This document shows, in pieces, positions 26,487 to 32,852 of a stretch of 64,000 nucleotides of DNA. The notes beneath the pieces are model-generated. The model made no database searches. It had not been told where the DNA came from and was given only the letters and a program-made list of their open reading frames with translations. The stretch covers positions 6,923,671 to 6,987,670 of the forward strand of contig NZ_CP019038.1 of NCBI RefSeq assembly GCF_001941825.1, read 5' to 3'. The stretch's first letter is position 1. Each line of letters opens with the position of its first letter. The stretch comes from Massilia putida. GTDB taxonomy: Bacteria > Pseudomonadota > Gammaproteobacteria > Burkholderiales > Burkholderiaceae_D. The translations under genes were made by a program, and so were the position numbers.

Positions 26487-27092
26487 TCAATGTGCGCCCG
26501 AAGCGAACAGGGCACCGAGCGGATCGACATGCAGCCACGCGAACGCCCCCAGCGCGAAGCCGACGACGGCCACGACATAGGTGACCGACAGCAGCCAGCG
26601 CCGGCGCGTCAGCAGGGTGATGGCCGCGAGCGAGATGGCGATCTGTTCGGCCGTCGTCGCCAGCGCCCACTGGTGATGGGTGTGCAGCGCGTGTTCGGAC
26701 TTCTCGTTCCACTCGTCCGACCGCTTGTCGAGCTTTTCCGCTTCCTTGCGGTTGTTGGCCTTGTCGGTGTCGTAGCGGGCCGCCTGGGCCTTGAATCTTT
26801 CCTTGTCCGCGCCCGGCAGCGAGGCCGCCATGTCGGCGATGTTCTGCTTGATCGACTTGGCCTGGTAGTAGTTCCACGCGTCGGCGGCGGCGGTCTTGGC
26901 GATGGCCGCGTTGTTCTTGTACAGCGCCGCCTCGTTCTGCGTGGCGCCGCCGAGATAGCCGAACAGCGCGCCGACGGTGGCCAGGATGGCCGTCATCACC
27001 GCGATATTGTTCGAGAAGGTGTCGCCGTGCTGGGCGGCGTGTTCGACCGCGTGATCGTGCGGTCCATGTACATGAAAGCCGTGTTCGGACAT
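26487..27092 (-). CDS. DUF4337 membrane protein
   Basis: A 201-aa protein with a His-rich N-terminus (MSEHGFHVHGPHDHAVEH), a first membrane helix (IAVMTAILATVGALFGYLGG), a long charged helical segment of about 95 residues (YQAKSIKQNIADMAA, KANNRKEAEKLDKR), and two C-terminal membrane helices. This order matches DUF4337 proteins. The start is ATG 27092; its upstream in-frame extension overlaps the folA end and lacks support. It lies 4 bases downstream of folA, so it may be co-transcribed. Function unknown. Confidence 0.8.
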   Translation of the reverse strand: MSEHGFHVHGPHDHAVEHAAQHGDTFSNNIAVMTAILATVGALFGYLGGATQNEAALYKNNAAIAKTAAADAWNYYQAKSIKQNIADMAASLPGADKERFKAQAARYDTDKANNRKEAEKLDKRSDEWNEKSEHALHTHHQWALATTAEQIAISLAAITLLTRRRWLLSVTYVVAVVGFALGAFAWLHVDPLGALFASGAH

Positions 27093-27096
27093 GGTG

Positions 27097-27585
27097 TTAT
27101 TCGACTTTGTCGTAAGTGACGATGGCGTAATCGACATCCGCCGTCGGCGAATGCAGGGGTTGGTTCGACACGGCCGTCCAGCGCGCGCCGTCGATCTCGG
27201 GGAAGAACGTGTCGCAGCGGTAGACCTTGTCGATGTGCGTGACGATCAGGCGGTCCGCCACGTTCATCGCGTCGGCAAAAATCTGGGCGCCGCCGATGAT
27301 GCTGGCCGAGTCGTCGCCGACGAGGGCGACGGCTTCATCGAGCGAATGCGCGACGTCCACGCCCTCGTGCCGCCAGTCGGCGTTGCGCGTGACGACGATG
27401 TTGCGGCGCCCGGGCAGCGGGCGGCCGATGGACTCGAACGTCTTGCGGCCCATGATGATCGGGTGGCCGAGCGTCACGCGTTTGAAGTGCGCGAGGTCCT
27501 CGGGCAGGTGCCACGGCAGTTTGTTGTCGACGCCGATGCCGCGGTTGGCATCCATCGCGACGACGAGGGACAGGTGCTTCGCCAT
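27097..27585 (-). CDS. folA: Dihydrofolate reductase
   Basis: A 162-aa DHFR that regenerates tetrahydrofolate from dihydrofolate with NADPH. It shows VAMDANRGIGVDNKLPWHLP, the acidic active-site residue in PEDLAHFKRVT, PIIMGRKTFESIGRPLPGR and SIIGGAQIFADAM. It is downstream of thyA in the same direction with 10 bases between, the common thyA-folA operon. Because thyA is broken here, folA transcription must come from inside the thyA remnant or from the island. Confidence 0.97.
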   Translation of the reverse strand: MAKHLSLVVAMDANRGIGVDNKLPWHLPEDLAHFKRVTLGHPIIMGRKTFESIGRPLPGRRNIVVTRNADWRHEGVDVAHSLDEAVALVGDDSASIIGGAQIFADAMNVADRLIVTHIDKVYRCDTFFPEIDGARWTAVSNQPLHSPTADVDYAIVTYDKVE

Positions 27586-27595
27586 GCGGTTCTCC

Positions 27596-27907
27596 TTACA
27601 CTGCGACCGGCGCCTTGATGGCCGGATGCGGGTCGTAGCCGGTGATCTCGAAATCCTCGAACTTGTAGTCGAACAGGGAATCCGGCTTGCGGCGGATGAC
27701 GAGCTTCGGCAGCGGGCGTTCGTCGCGCGACAGCTGGAGCTCGACTTGTTCCATGTGGTTCGCGTACAGGTGGCAGTCGCCGCCGGTCCAGACGAAATCG
27801 CCCACGTCCAGGCCGGCCTGCTGCGCCATCATGTGCGTGAGCAGCGCGTACGACGCGATGTTGAACGGTTTGGTCACATTGTCAGAACTCAGAGATTCTG
27901 TACTCAT
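27596..27907 (-). pseudogene. thyA: Thymidylate synthase, C-terminal remnant (5' two thirds replaced)
   Basis: From 27868 to 27596 the frame encodes [55 protein letters not shown], the last ~90 residues of ThyA, which normally follow about 170 others including the catalytic Cys. Upstream of base 27868 similarity ends at once and the DNA becomes AT-rich. An in-frame ATG at 27907 ([13 protein letters not shown] before PFNIASY) could start a 103-aa product, which would lack the active-site cysteine. The N-terminal part is not in this window. Either a genomic island split the gene or the front was lost. Confidence 0.9.
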
Positions 27908-27995
27908 AGGCTGCTCTTTGGTCTTGGACAAACTATCTCTCTCAATGATAATGGTCGCTCTAGCTGCATGAGGTCCAACCCGCCGCTGTGGGTAA

Positions 27996-28093
27996 GTGGG
28001 GGTAAGCTGTGTGCGGGGCGTGTACAACGGGTTCATGTTGTGCACCCCCGTGCACAGCTTATCCCCACGGTGTTGGGCGGGTGCTCGCCCAAC
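27996..28093. repeat. Long imperfect hairpin plus second inverted repeat at island edge
   Basis: Arms 27996-28028 and 28037-28068 pair over 32-33 bases with four mismatches and one bulge around an 8-base loop (GGGTTCAT). Immediately after, GTTGGGCG..CGCCCAAC (28072-28093) forms a perfect 8-bp stem. DnaA-box-like strings (TTATCCCCA at the end of the large hairpin, TATCCACA right after the small one) are included. It lies between the XRE gene and the thyA remnant. Possible roles are a recombination or replication site, or a strong bidirectional terminator; no T-tract is present. Confidence 0.7.
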
Positions 28094-28163
28094 ATATCCA
28101 CAGCCGGTAAGTGCGAATTTTCTTGCTGAACACATAATGGTAAGCCATCAACAGGTGCGCCTA

Positions 28164-28505
28164 TTACCGCAAACGTCCCTTTTGCACTTTTAGAACAGGC
28201 TGTGCTGAGTTCGCCCGTCGGCGCTGTCCATTGCGCGAGACTGATGAGAGATCTACGTCCTTGAGAAGATCCGGAAGTGTCACGCCGAGCGCTAAACATA
28301 AACTAGTTAGTGTCAAAAGAGATGGGTTCGCAATCCCACGCTCAATCTTGGAGACAAAAACTCGGTCGACCTCCGCTGCGAACGCAAGACCCTCTTGACT
28401 CATTTTTGAGGAGATTCGTAGACGCTTCAACGTCCTGCCAACAGCCGTGCACACCGGATCCCTGTGTTCGGTATTTTTTTCGGGTGTCGAGGTCATGGCT
28501 GGCAT
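28164..28505 (-). CDS. XRE-family helix-turn-helix transcriptional regulator
   Basis: A 113-aa DNA-binding protein. The HTH_3 domain spans roughly residues 20-80: VGRTLKRLRISSKMSQEGLA, then VDRVFVSKIERGIANPSL and CLALGVTLPDLL. The C-terminal tail is basic (RNGQRRRANS). Its start is 31 bases from a 32-bp palindrome (28536-28567) that is a likely autoregulatory operator. Single-domain XRE proteins at island edges often control excision or partner toxins, but no partner is proven here. Confidence 0.85.
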   Translation of the reverse strand: MPAMTSTPEKNTEHRDPVCTAVGRTLKRLRISSKMSQEGLAFAAEVDRVFVSKIERGIANPSLLTLTSLCLALGVTLPDLLKDVDLSSVSRNGQRRRANSAQPVLKVQKGRLR

Positions 28506-28535
28506 GATGCCCGCGGACCACGGTTCTTACGATGT

Positions 28536-28567
28536 ACTATACGCTACATTTAAATGTAGTGTATAGT
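28536..28567. promoter_or_regulatory. 32-bp palindromic operator with outward -10-like arms
   Basis: Half-sites ACTATACGCTACATTT and AAATGTAGTGTATAGT are reverse complements with one mismatch. Each arm ends in TATAGT reading outward (plus strand 28562-28567, minus strand 28541-28536), so the same palindrome could serve as -10 for divergent promoters of the XRE gene and the frameshifted gene to the right. Binding by the XRE regulator is inferred. Confidence 0.65.
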
Positions 28568-28593
28568 CTACAAACGTTACTACAGCGCTGCGC

Positions 28594-29123
28594 TTGCGCA
28601 CCAGTGAGCGGTACTTCCTCTGGTTTGCCGCACTATGCGCAGCCGGGCTCTTATATTGGAAGGTATTACAAGTGTTCCATGCTTACGACAACTGGGAAGA
28701 CAGCGATCGTTTAGAAGTGATACGCCAGATGTTTCAACAGCCGGGCTTACGCAGATATCGGTTTTTTGAAGTGCCTCTGAATTCGCAAATATTTCATTTA
28801 GATATTTCCCCTGTGGGGGGTATGGTCCGCAGCAGCGCTTCATATTCGATAAGGTTGAGGACATTTTTGATTTCTGTCTTTGCGAGAAAATTTCTGATTT
28901 TCGGATTCATGTTCAAACGCGGCGAGATGGTAGAGGAAATTTCCAGTTAAAGCGAATTGTTAAGATTTTGGAAGGGGCCGTAGCCGAAGGCGGGTTTGCG
29001 CGAATTTTTGTAGCGGCCGACGGGTCAGTCGAGAAAGATGATTTCCTTGAGGTAAGTGGGGAAGATATCGTTGCTCCGCGCTGTGTTTGGTCGGAGGCAA
29101 AGGAATTTGACCCGGGTTTCTAA
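28594..29123 (+). pseudogene. Hypothetical protein gene with a frameshift in a G6 run
   Basis: The first frame (TTG 28594) encodes RYFLWFAALCAAGLLYWKVL, then ..FFEVPLNSQIFHLDISPVGG. At GGGGGG (28815-28820) the sensible frame changes: YGPQQRFIFDKVEDIFDF and REGAV-like helical sequence continue to LEVSGEDIVAPRCVWSEAKE and a TAA at 29123. One extra G would join them into a protein of about 176 aa with a possible N-terminal membrane helix. Causes could be a real mutation, phase variation or a sequencing error. I do not recognise the family, and the start is uncertain because no Shine-Dalgarno is visible. Confidence 0.5.
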
Positions 29124-29186
29124 GGACGTCAGCATTTAAGTTGTGCAAGCGTAAATGTGCATGCTATTAAACTAAAGTTGTGTGGC

Positions 29187-29279
29187 ATGGAGGTCGCTCT
29201 AAATGACGGAGACCCGTGGTTTCGCATGGGTACTTATGGTTTTTTTATTGTTCTTAGGCTCGTAAGCTTCGCGGTTTGA
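29187..29279 (+). other. Very short open frame in an otherwise empty stretch
   Basis: Between the frameshifted gene and the next gene (29124-29373) the only thing I note is a 30-codon frame (MEVALNDGDPWFRMGTYGFF...) ending in a hydrophobic stretch. It may be a gene remnant or noise. Confidence 0.2.
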
Positions 29280-29373
29280 GGCGAAGGTAGATGCGGTAGA
29301 AAGATCGTTTTACATTTCCGCTCCTATCCCCAGCAGTCGGAGTGTTTGTCAAACGTGAAAATGGGATCGTGCT

Positions 29374-29748
29374 ATGACCGAATATGACGAAAGCGAGTAC
29401 GCGAAAGTTCCGTCAGATTTTCCTCGTGGCGTCTCGACCGGCGCGGTTCCGGGTACTCAGCTGAAAATCCTTGTAGTGCAGTACAAAGGTACGTTCTACC
29501 CTGCGGGGTCTACGCCTCCTGAGGTGTATGAGCGTTGGATAGGCTGTGAAGAGATTGCGCAAGACCTCGCTTCTGAAGCCAAGCGAGATAAGGCCGACAA
29601 GTTGACGCGTCGGACCGAATCCGAGATGCTCCAATGGTACTTGGACATATTGAGTAAATCTTGGATGACATTGAGCGAAGCAAAGTGGATTGTTCGGCGC
29701 ATGGGAGATATCCTAAATTGGTCAGTTCCCATGTCGGCGTCCGTATAG
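29374..29748 (+). CDS. Hypothetical protein upstream of a DUF2384-like gene
   Basis: A 124-aa soluble acidic protein (MTEYDESEYAKVPSDFPRGV...). A beta-like first half (LKILVVQYKGTFYPAGSTPP) is followed by helices (YERWIGCEEIAQDLASEAKR, EMLQWYLDILSKSWMTLSEA). There is no signal peptide or known catalytic motif that I can name. It lies 53 bases upstream of the DUF2384-like gene in the same direction, so the two may act together. Base composition is lower in GC than the chromosome. Confidence 0.6.
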   Translation: MTEYDESEYAKVPSDFPRGVSTGAVPGTQLKILVVQYKGTFYPAGSTPPEVYERWIGCEEIAQDLASEAKRDKADKLTRRTESEMLQWYLDILSKSWMTLSEAKWIVRRMGDILNWSVPMSASV

Positions 29749-29801
29749 TACCCCGCCTGCCGGTATTCAACTGTTTCGCAATAGCAGTCAGGTTCCAGAG
29801 T

Positions 29802-30089
29802 ATGAATGCAAGAAATCGTAAGAAGCGGCGGTATTTTCATCTTAACCGCGCCATCCGTTATAACGTACGAAAAACTTATGTAATTTTCGGCGGGAATCTA
29901 AAGATATGGAATGCCATCTCGCCCTATGTTTTTCGCGTGTTTGGAAATGACTATTCAGCCGCTTGGGACTGGTTTACCAAGCCAGCGCTCGCCTTCAACG
30001 GAATGCGGCCAGCTGATTTAGTGCAGGCTGGTGAGGTACAGTTGGTAAGAGAGCATTTGTTGAGATTGGAATACTGCGTGTACACTTAG
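29802..30089 (+). CDS. Putative Xre/MbcA/ParS-type (DUF2384) antitoxin-like protein
   Basis: A 95-aa protein, very basic at the N-terminus (MNARNRKKRRYFHLNRAIRY). The C-terminal half, FGNDYSAAWDWFTKPALAFN followed by GMRPADLV..GEVQLVREHLLRLEY, matches the toxin-binding domain of Xre/MbcA/ParS antitoxins (pattern: WL..P..alg...P.dll....g...V...L.ri). The usual RES-domain toxin is not adjacent; the gene upstream is of unknown type. I start at ATG 29802 because the longer frame from 29661 overlaps the upstream gene. The role as an antitoxin is an inference. Confidence 0.55.
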   Translation: MNARNRKKRRYFHLNRAIRYNVRKTYVIFGGNLKIWNAISPYVFRVFGNDYSAAWDWFTKPALAFNGMRPADLVQAGEVQLVREHLLRLEYCVYT

Positions 30090-30410
30090 CGTATATGTAC
30101 TCTCGGCCGTTACCATCAATTTATTGACGACAATCGAGGACGCTTATGCTGGCGTTTTTAATGGATTGGGATAGCGTGAACCAGTCTACGCTCGTCCATT
30201 ATCGTGAGCGCAGCAGAACACTGACGCTTTGGCCGCAATGTCCCTTGAAGTCCACACGCTCCGGCAGCACGGTAATCGTCGCGGCAAGCCGCTGGCGATA
30301 ACTGGATTTGAACTTATGGTTTAGTGGGTCTAAACGAAATCAAGGCCGGAGTTTAATATGCTGTAGAGAGTTGTACGCGTTTTCGCTCTCGCAGGCGTAG
30401 ATTATTTTGT
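30090..30410. other. Intergenic stretch with a possible gene fragment
   Basis: No intact gene is evident in these 320 bases. On the minus strand a frame ending at a TAA (30201-30199) encodes YRQRLAATITVLPERVDFKG followed by HCGQSVSVLLRSR, which looks like the real C-terminus of a lost gene. On the plus strand a 50-codon frame begins at ATG 30150 after GAGGA. Neither is supported further. Confidence 0.35.
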
Positions 30411-30923
30411 ATGGGCCCTATACTCTATCTCGATTATGATGGCGTTCTGCACCCATCTGATGTACGCATTACTAAGGCTGAGCCGTTACGGCCGCGGATA
30501 TATCAAAATGGGCGGCCGACGGATCGCCTTCTCTTCGAGAATGCACCACTTTTAGCATGTATTTTGGAGGCATTTCCAGAGGTTCGTATATCGCTAGCGA
30601 CTAGTTGGGTGCGAATACTGGGCTACGAATTTGCTGTGCAGCAGCTGCCACCGGCGCTGCGCGCGCGAGTAGTAGGGACAATCTGGCAGGGTTCGATGCT
30701 GCGGTTCCCCCCGCAGCGGAGACATGACGCCATTACCGGCGATGCCGAAGAACGGGGGGGGGGCGAGCGCTGGCTAGCACTGGACGATGACATCGAGGGT
30801 TGGCCCGCGGACCGGCGTCATCTGGTTATAGCCCCAACGGATTCTTGGCAGGGCCTTCCACGTTGGCGTCTCTGCACCACCGTCCCAGCAAATTGGCACC
30901 AATGTCAAGGTCCCGTGGAATGA
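30411..30923 (+). CDS. HAD-fold hydrolase-like protein, C-terminus altered by IS junction
   Basis: A 170-aa product with HAD motif I LYLDYDGVLHP near residue 5, motif II SLATSWVR near 60 and an acidic motif IV LALDDDIEGWP near 118. This resembles the small HAD domain family seen alone or in RNA-repair ('Swiss army knife') proteins. Around base 30,905 the DNA becomes IS256-family sequence, so the last six or so residues (CQGPVE) come from the IS and the native end is lost. A poly-G7 run sits inside the gene near 30,757. It may be non-functional. Confidence 0.6.
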   Translation: MGPILYLDYDGVLHPSDVRITKAEPLRPRIYQNGRPTDRLLFENAPLLACILEAFPEVRISLATSWVRILGYEFAVQQLPPALRARVVGTIWQGSMLRFPPQRRHDAITGDAEERGGGERWLALDDDIEGWPADRRHLVIAPTDSWQGLPRWRLCTTVPANWHQCQGPVE

Positions 30924-31906
30924 GCGTGTGCGAGATTCAGGCGCATTTGCTGGAACTGTACGGCACTGAGGTGTCGCCGGACCTGATTTCGACTATCACC
31001 GACGAGGTGCTCGAAGAGGTCACGCAATGGCAGCAAAGGCCGCTTGAAACGATGTATCCGATCGTGTATTTCGATGCTCTGCGCCTGAAAATCCGGGATG
31101 AAGGCAGCGTCAAAAACAAGGCCGTGTATCTGGCCTTGGGCATTCGTGCCGATGGCCGTAAGGAGGTGCTGGGACTGTGGATCGAACAGACCGAAGGCGC
31201 CAAGTTCTGGCTGAGGGTTTTTAACGAACTCAAGAACCGTGGCCTGGACGATGTCCTGATCGCCGTCGTCGATGGCCTGCGCGGCTTCCCGGAGCCCATC
31301 AAGGCCGTGTATCCACAGGCGCAGATCCAGACGTGCATCGTGCACCTGATCCGCAACTCGACCACGCTAGCGGCCTGGAAGGACCGTAAGGAACTGGCAG
31401 CGGTGCTCAAGCCGATTTACCACGCCGCCAACGCCGAGCTGGCCGAAGCGGCGCTGGATGCGTTTGCAGCCGGACCATGGGACACCAAATTCCCGACTGT
31501 AGCCGCGATGTGGCGACTTCAATGGTAGCAGGTGATTCCCTTCTTTGCCTACCCGCCGGAAGTGCGCACGATTATCTACACGACCAACGCCATCGAGAGC
31601 CTGCATATGCCCCTTCGCAAGATCGTCAAGAACCGCGGTCACTTCCCGAGCGACGAGGCCGCGACCAAATTGTTATTTCTGGCCTTGCGCAACATCGAGA
31701 AAAATTGGAAGATGCCGCAGCGCACCTGGAAGCAGGTTGCAAACCAATTCGCCATCATGTTCGGCGAGCGCTTCACGAACGCAATTATCTACGCTACGGG
31801 TTCCGGGGCGTTATTAGCTAAAACTCGCGAGCAATTAGAATCAGCACAGCGGCGATGGCGGATCTACCGTCGCGGCTACCCGGATTGTCACTGTGCTGAC
31901 GAATAG
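30905..31906 (+). mobile_element. IS256-family transposase remnant (5'-truncated, internal stop)
   Basis: The plus frame shows the Mutator/IS256 core: RGMSVCEIQAHLLELYG, VYFDALRLKIRD (first catalytic Asp), VVDGLRGFPEPI (second Asp), CIVHLIRNS, then FPTVAAMWR. An in-frame TAG at 31526 breaks it, and the same frame resumes with VIPFFAYPPEVRTIIYTTN and AIESLHMPLRKIVKNRGHFP (catalytic Glu) to about 31,786. The first ~130 residues are missing, and the tail after FTNAII is not transposase-like. Terminal repeats were not found. It is a dead element that cut the HAD gene. Confidence 0.88.
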
Positions 31907-31933
31907 AACCCGAGCTGAAGACCCGTATTCCGC

Positions 31934-32383
31934 TTATTTAACTGCTGAAACGACGTAGTTCGATCCTTGCTGCGTGAACTCAACGTCCACTTTCTTTCCG
32001 ACTGCGAGCTTGTCGAGCAAAGACTTGTCCTTGACGCCGAAAGTCATCGTCATTGCCGGCCAGTTCAGGGTCTTTACCTGGTCATGGGCAAGTGTCACCT
32101 TGCCGTTGGCCGGATCTACCGATTTCACCACGGCTGACGTCTTGTGTACTGTGCCTTCCTTGGAGGTACCTTGGACTTTGCTGTCGGCAGTGTTCTCCTT
32201 CATCATCTCCTTACATCCCTCCATATTCATGCCTTTCATATTGTTCATGTCCATGCCTTTCATATCCTTCATGTCCATGCAACCCTTTTTCATTTCCATG
32301 CCCTTCATGTCGCCTGTCTGGCCGAAGGCGGTTCCGGAAATGGTCAGTGCAGAAATAAAGGCCAGTTGGGCAAAACGTTTCAT
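31934..32383 (-). CDS. Periplasmic copper-binding protein with CusF domain
   Basis: A 149-aa exported protein: signal peptide MKRFAQLAFISALTISGTAF, then a Met-rich stretch with repeated KGM/DMK units (about 20 Met in 50 residues), then a CusF-type OB domain (KVTLAHDQVKTLNWPAMTMT) with the W44/M-type Cu(I) ligands WPAMTM. AGGAGA precedes the ATG at 32383. It is the last gene of the minus-strand cus cluster and probably delivers Cu(I)/Ag(I) to CusB or buffers periplasmic copper. Confidence 0.85.
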   Translation of the reverse strand: MKRFAQLAFISALTISGTAFGQTGDMKGMEMKKGCMDMKDMKGMDMNNMKGMNMEGCKEMMKENTADSKVQGTSKEGTVHKTSAVVKSVDPANGKVTLAHDQVKTLNWPAMTMTFGVKDKSLLDKLAVGKKVDVEFTQQGSNYVVSAVK

Positions 32384-32472
32384 GAGAATTCTCCTCAAGT
32401 GAATAAAAGTAAAGTCTTGAGTCCGCGACGGGACGCCAAGTTGTTGTGGCTAAGATTGCCGATACGGGTTCA

Positions 32473-32730
32473 TTAATGATCAGCCTGCTGCTTTGACTTG
32501 TTCATCATTTCCATGCACGCCTTTATCATCTGTTCCTTGTCGGTTTGGTTACCCGGCAATTGCAAGGTTTTCTGTTGCTCATCTTGGGTGCGCTGAGCTT
32601 GTTCCTGTCGCATGCGCTCCGCCTTGACCTTGCGTCCGTGCTCGATGATTTGCCAATCAGGACCGGCGAACGCCGGCAAAGCGGTAGCGAATGACATCAC
32701 GCTGAGTAGGGTGACAAGAAATTTTTTCAT
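32473..32730 (-). CDS. Small exported hypothetical protein
   Basis: An 85-aa protein with a clear signal peptide (MKKFLVTLLSVMSFATALPA, cleavage near AFA) and a charged Gln/Lys/Glu-rich helix (ERMRQEQAQRTQDEQQ) ending MEMMNKSKQQADH. GGAG precedes the ATG at 32730. It lies between cusA and the CusF-like gene in the same direction, so it probably belongs to the copper operon. The family is unknown to me; its Met/His-containing tail could bind metal. Confidence 0.65.
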   Translation of the reverse strand: MKKFLVTLLSVMSFATALPAFAGPDWQIIEHGRKVKAERMRQEQAQRTQDEQQKTLQLPGNQTDKEQMIKACMEMMNKSKQQADH

Positions 32731-32852
32731 GATTGACTCCTTCAACGACTGCGAAAACTGAACTCGACCAAACCTGCCTGCAGCAAGTTTTAACCGTCTA
32801 CGCTCTGGCCTGCTAAACGAGCCGGACCTTGAGACACCGTGCAGAGGTAAGC

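Noticed and set aside
27869..27900. TGTCAGAACTCAGAG as a Tn7/Tn5053-like terminus
   Set aside because: Only the first five bases fit such ends and no partner terminus or flanking duplication can be seen in the window.
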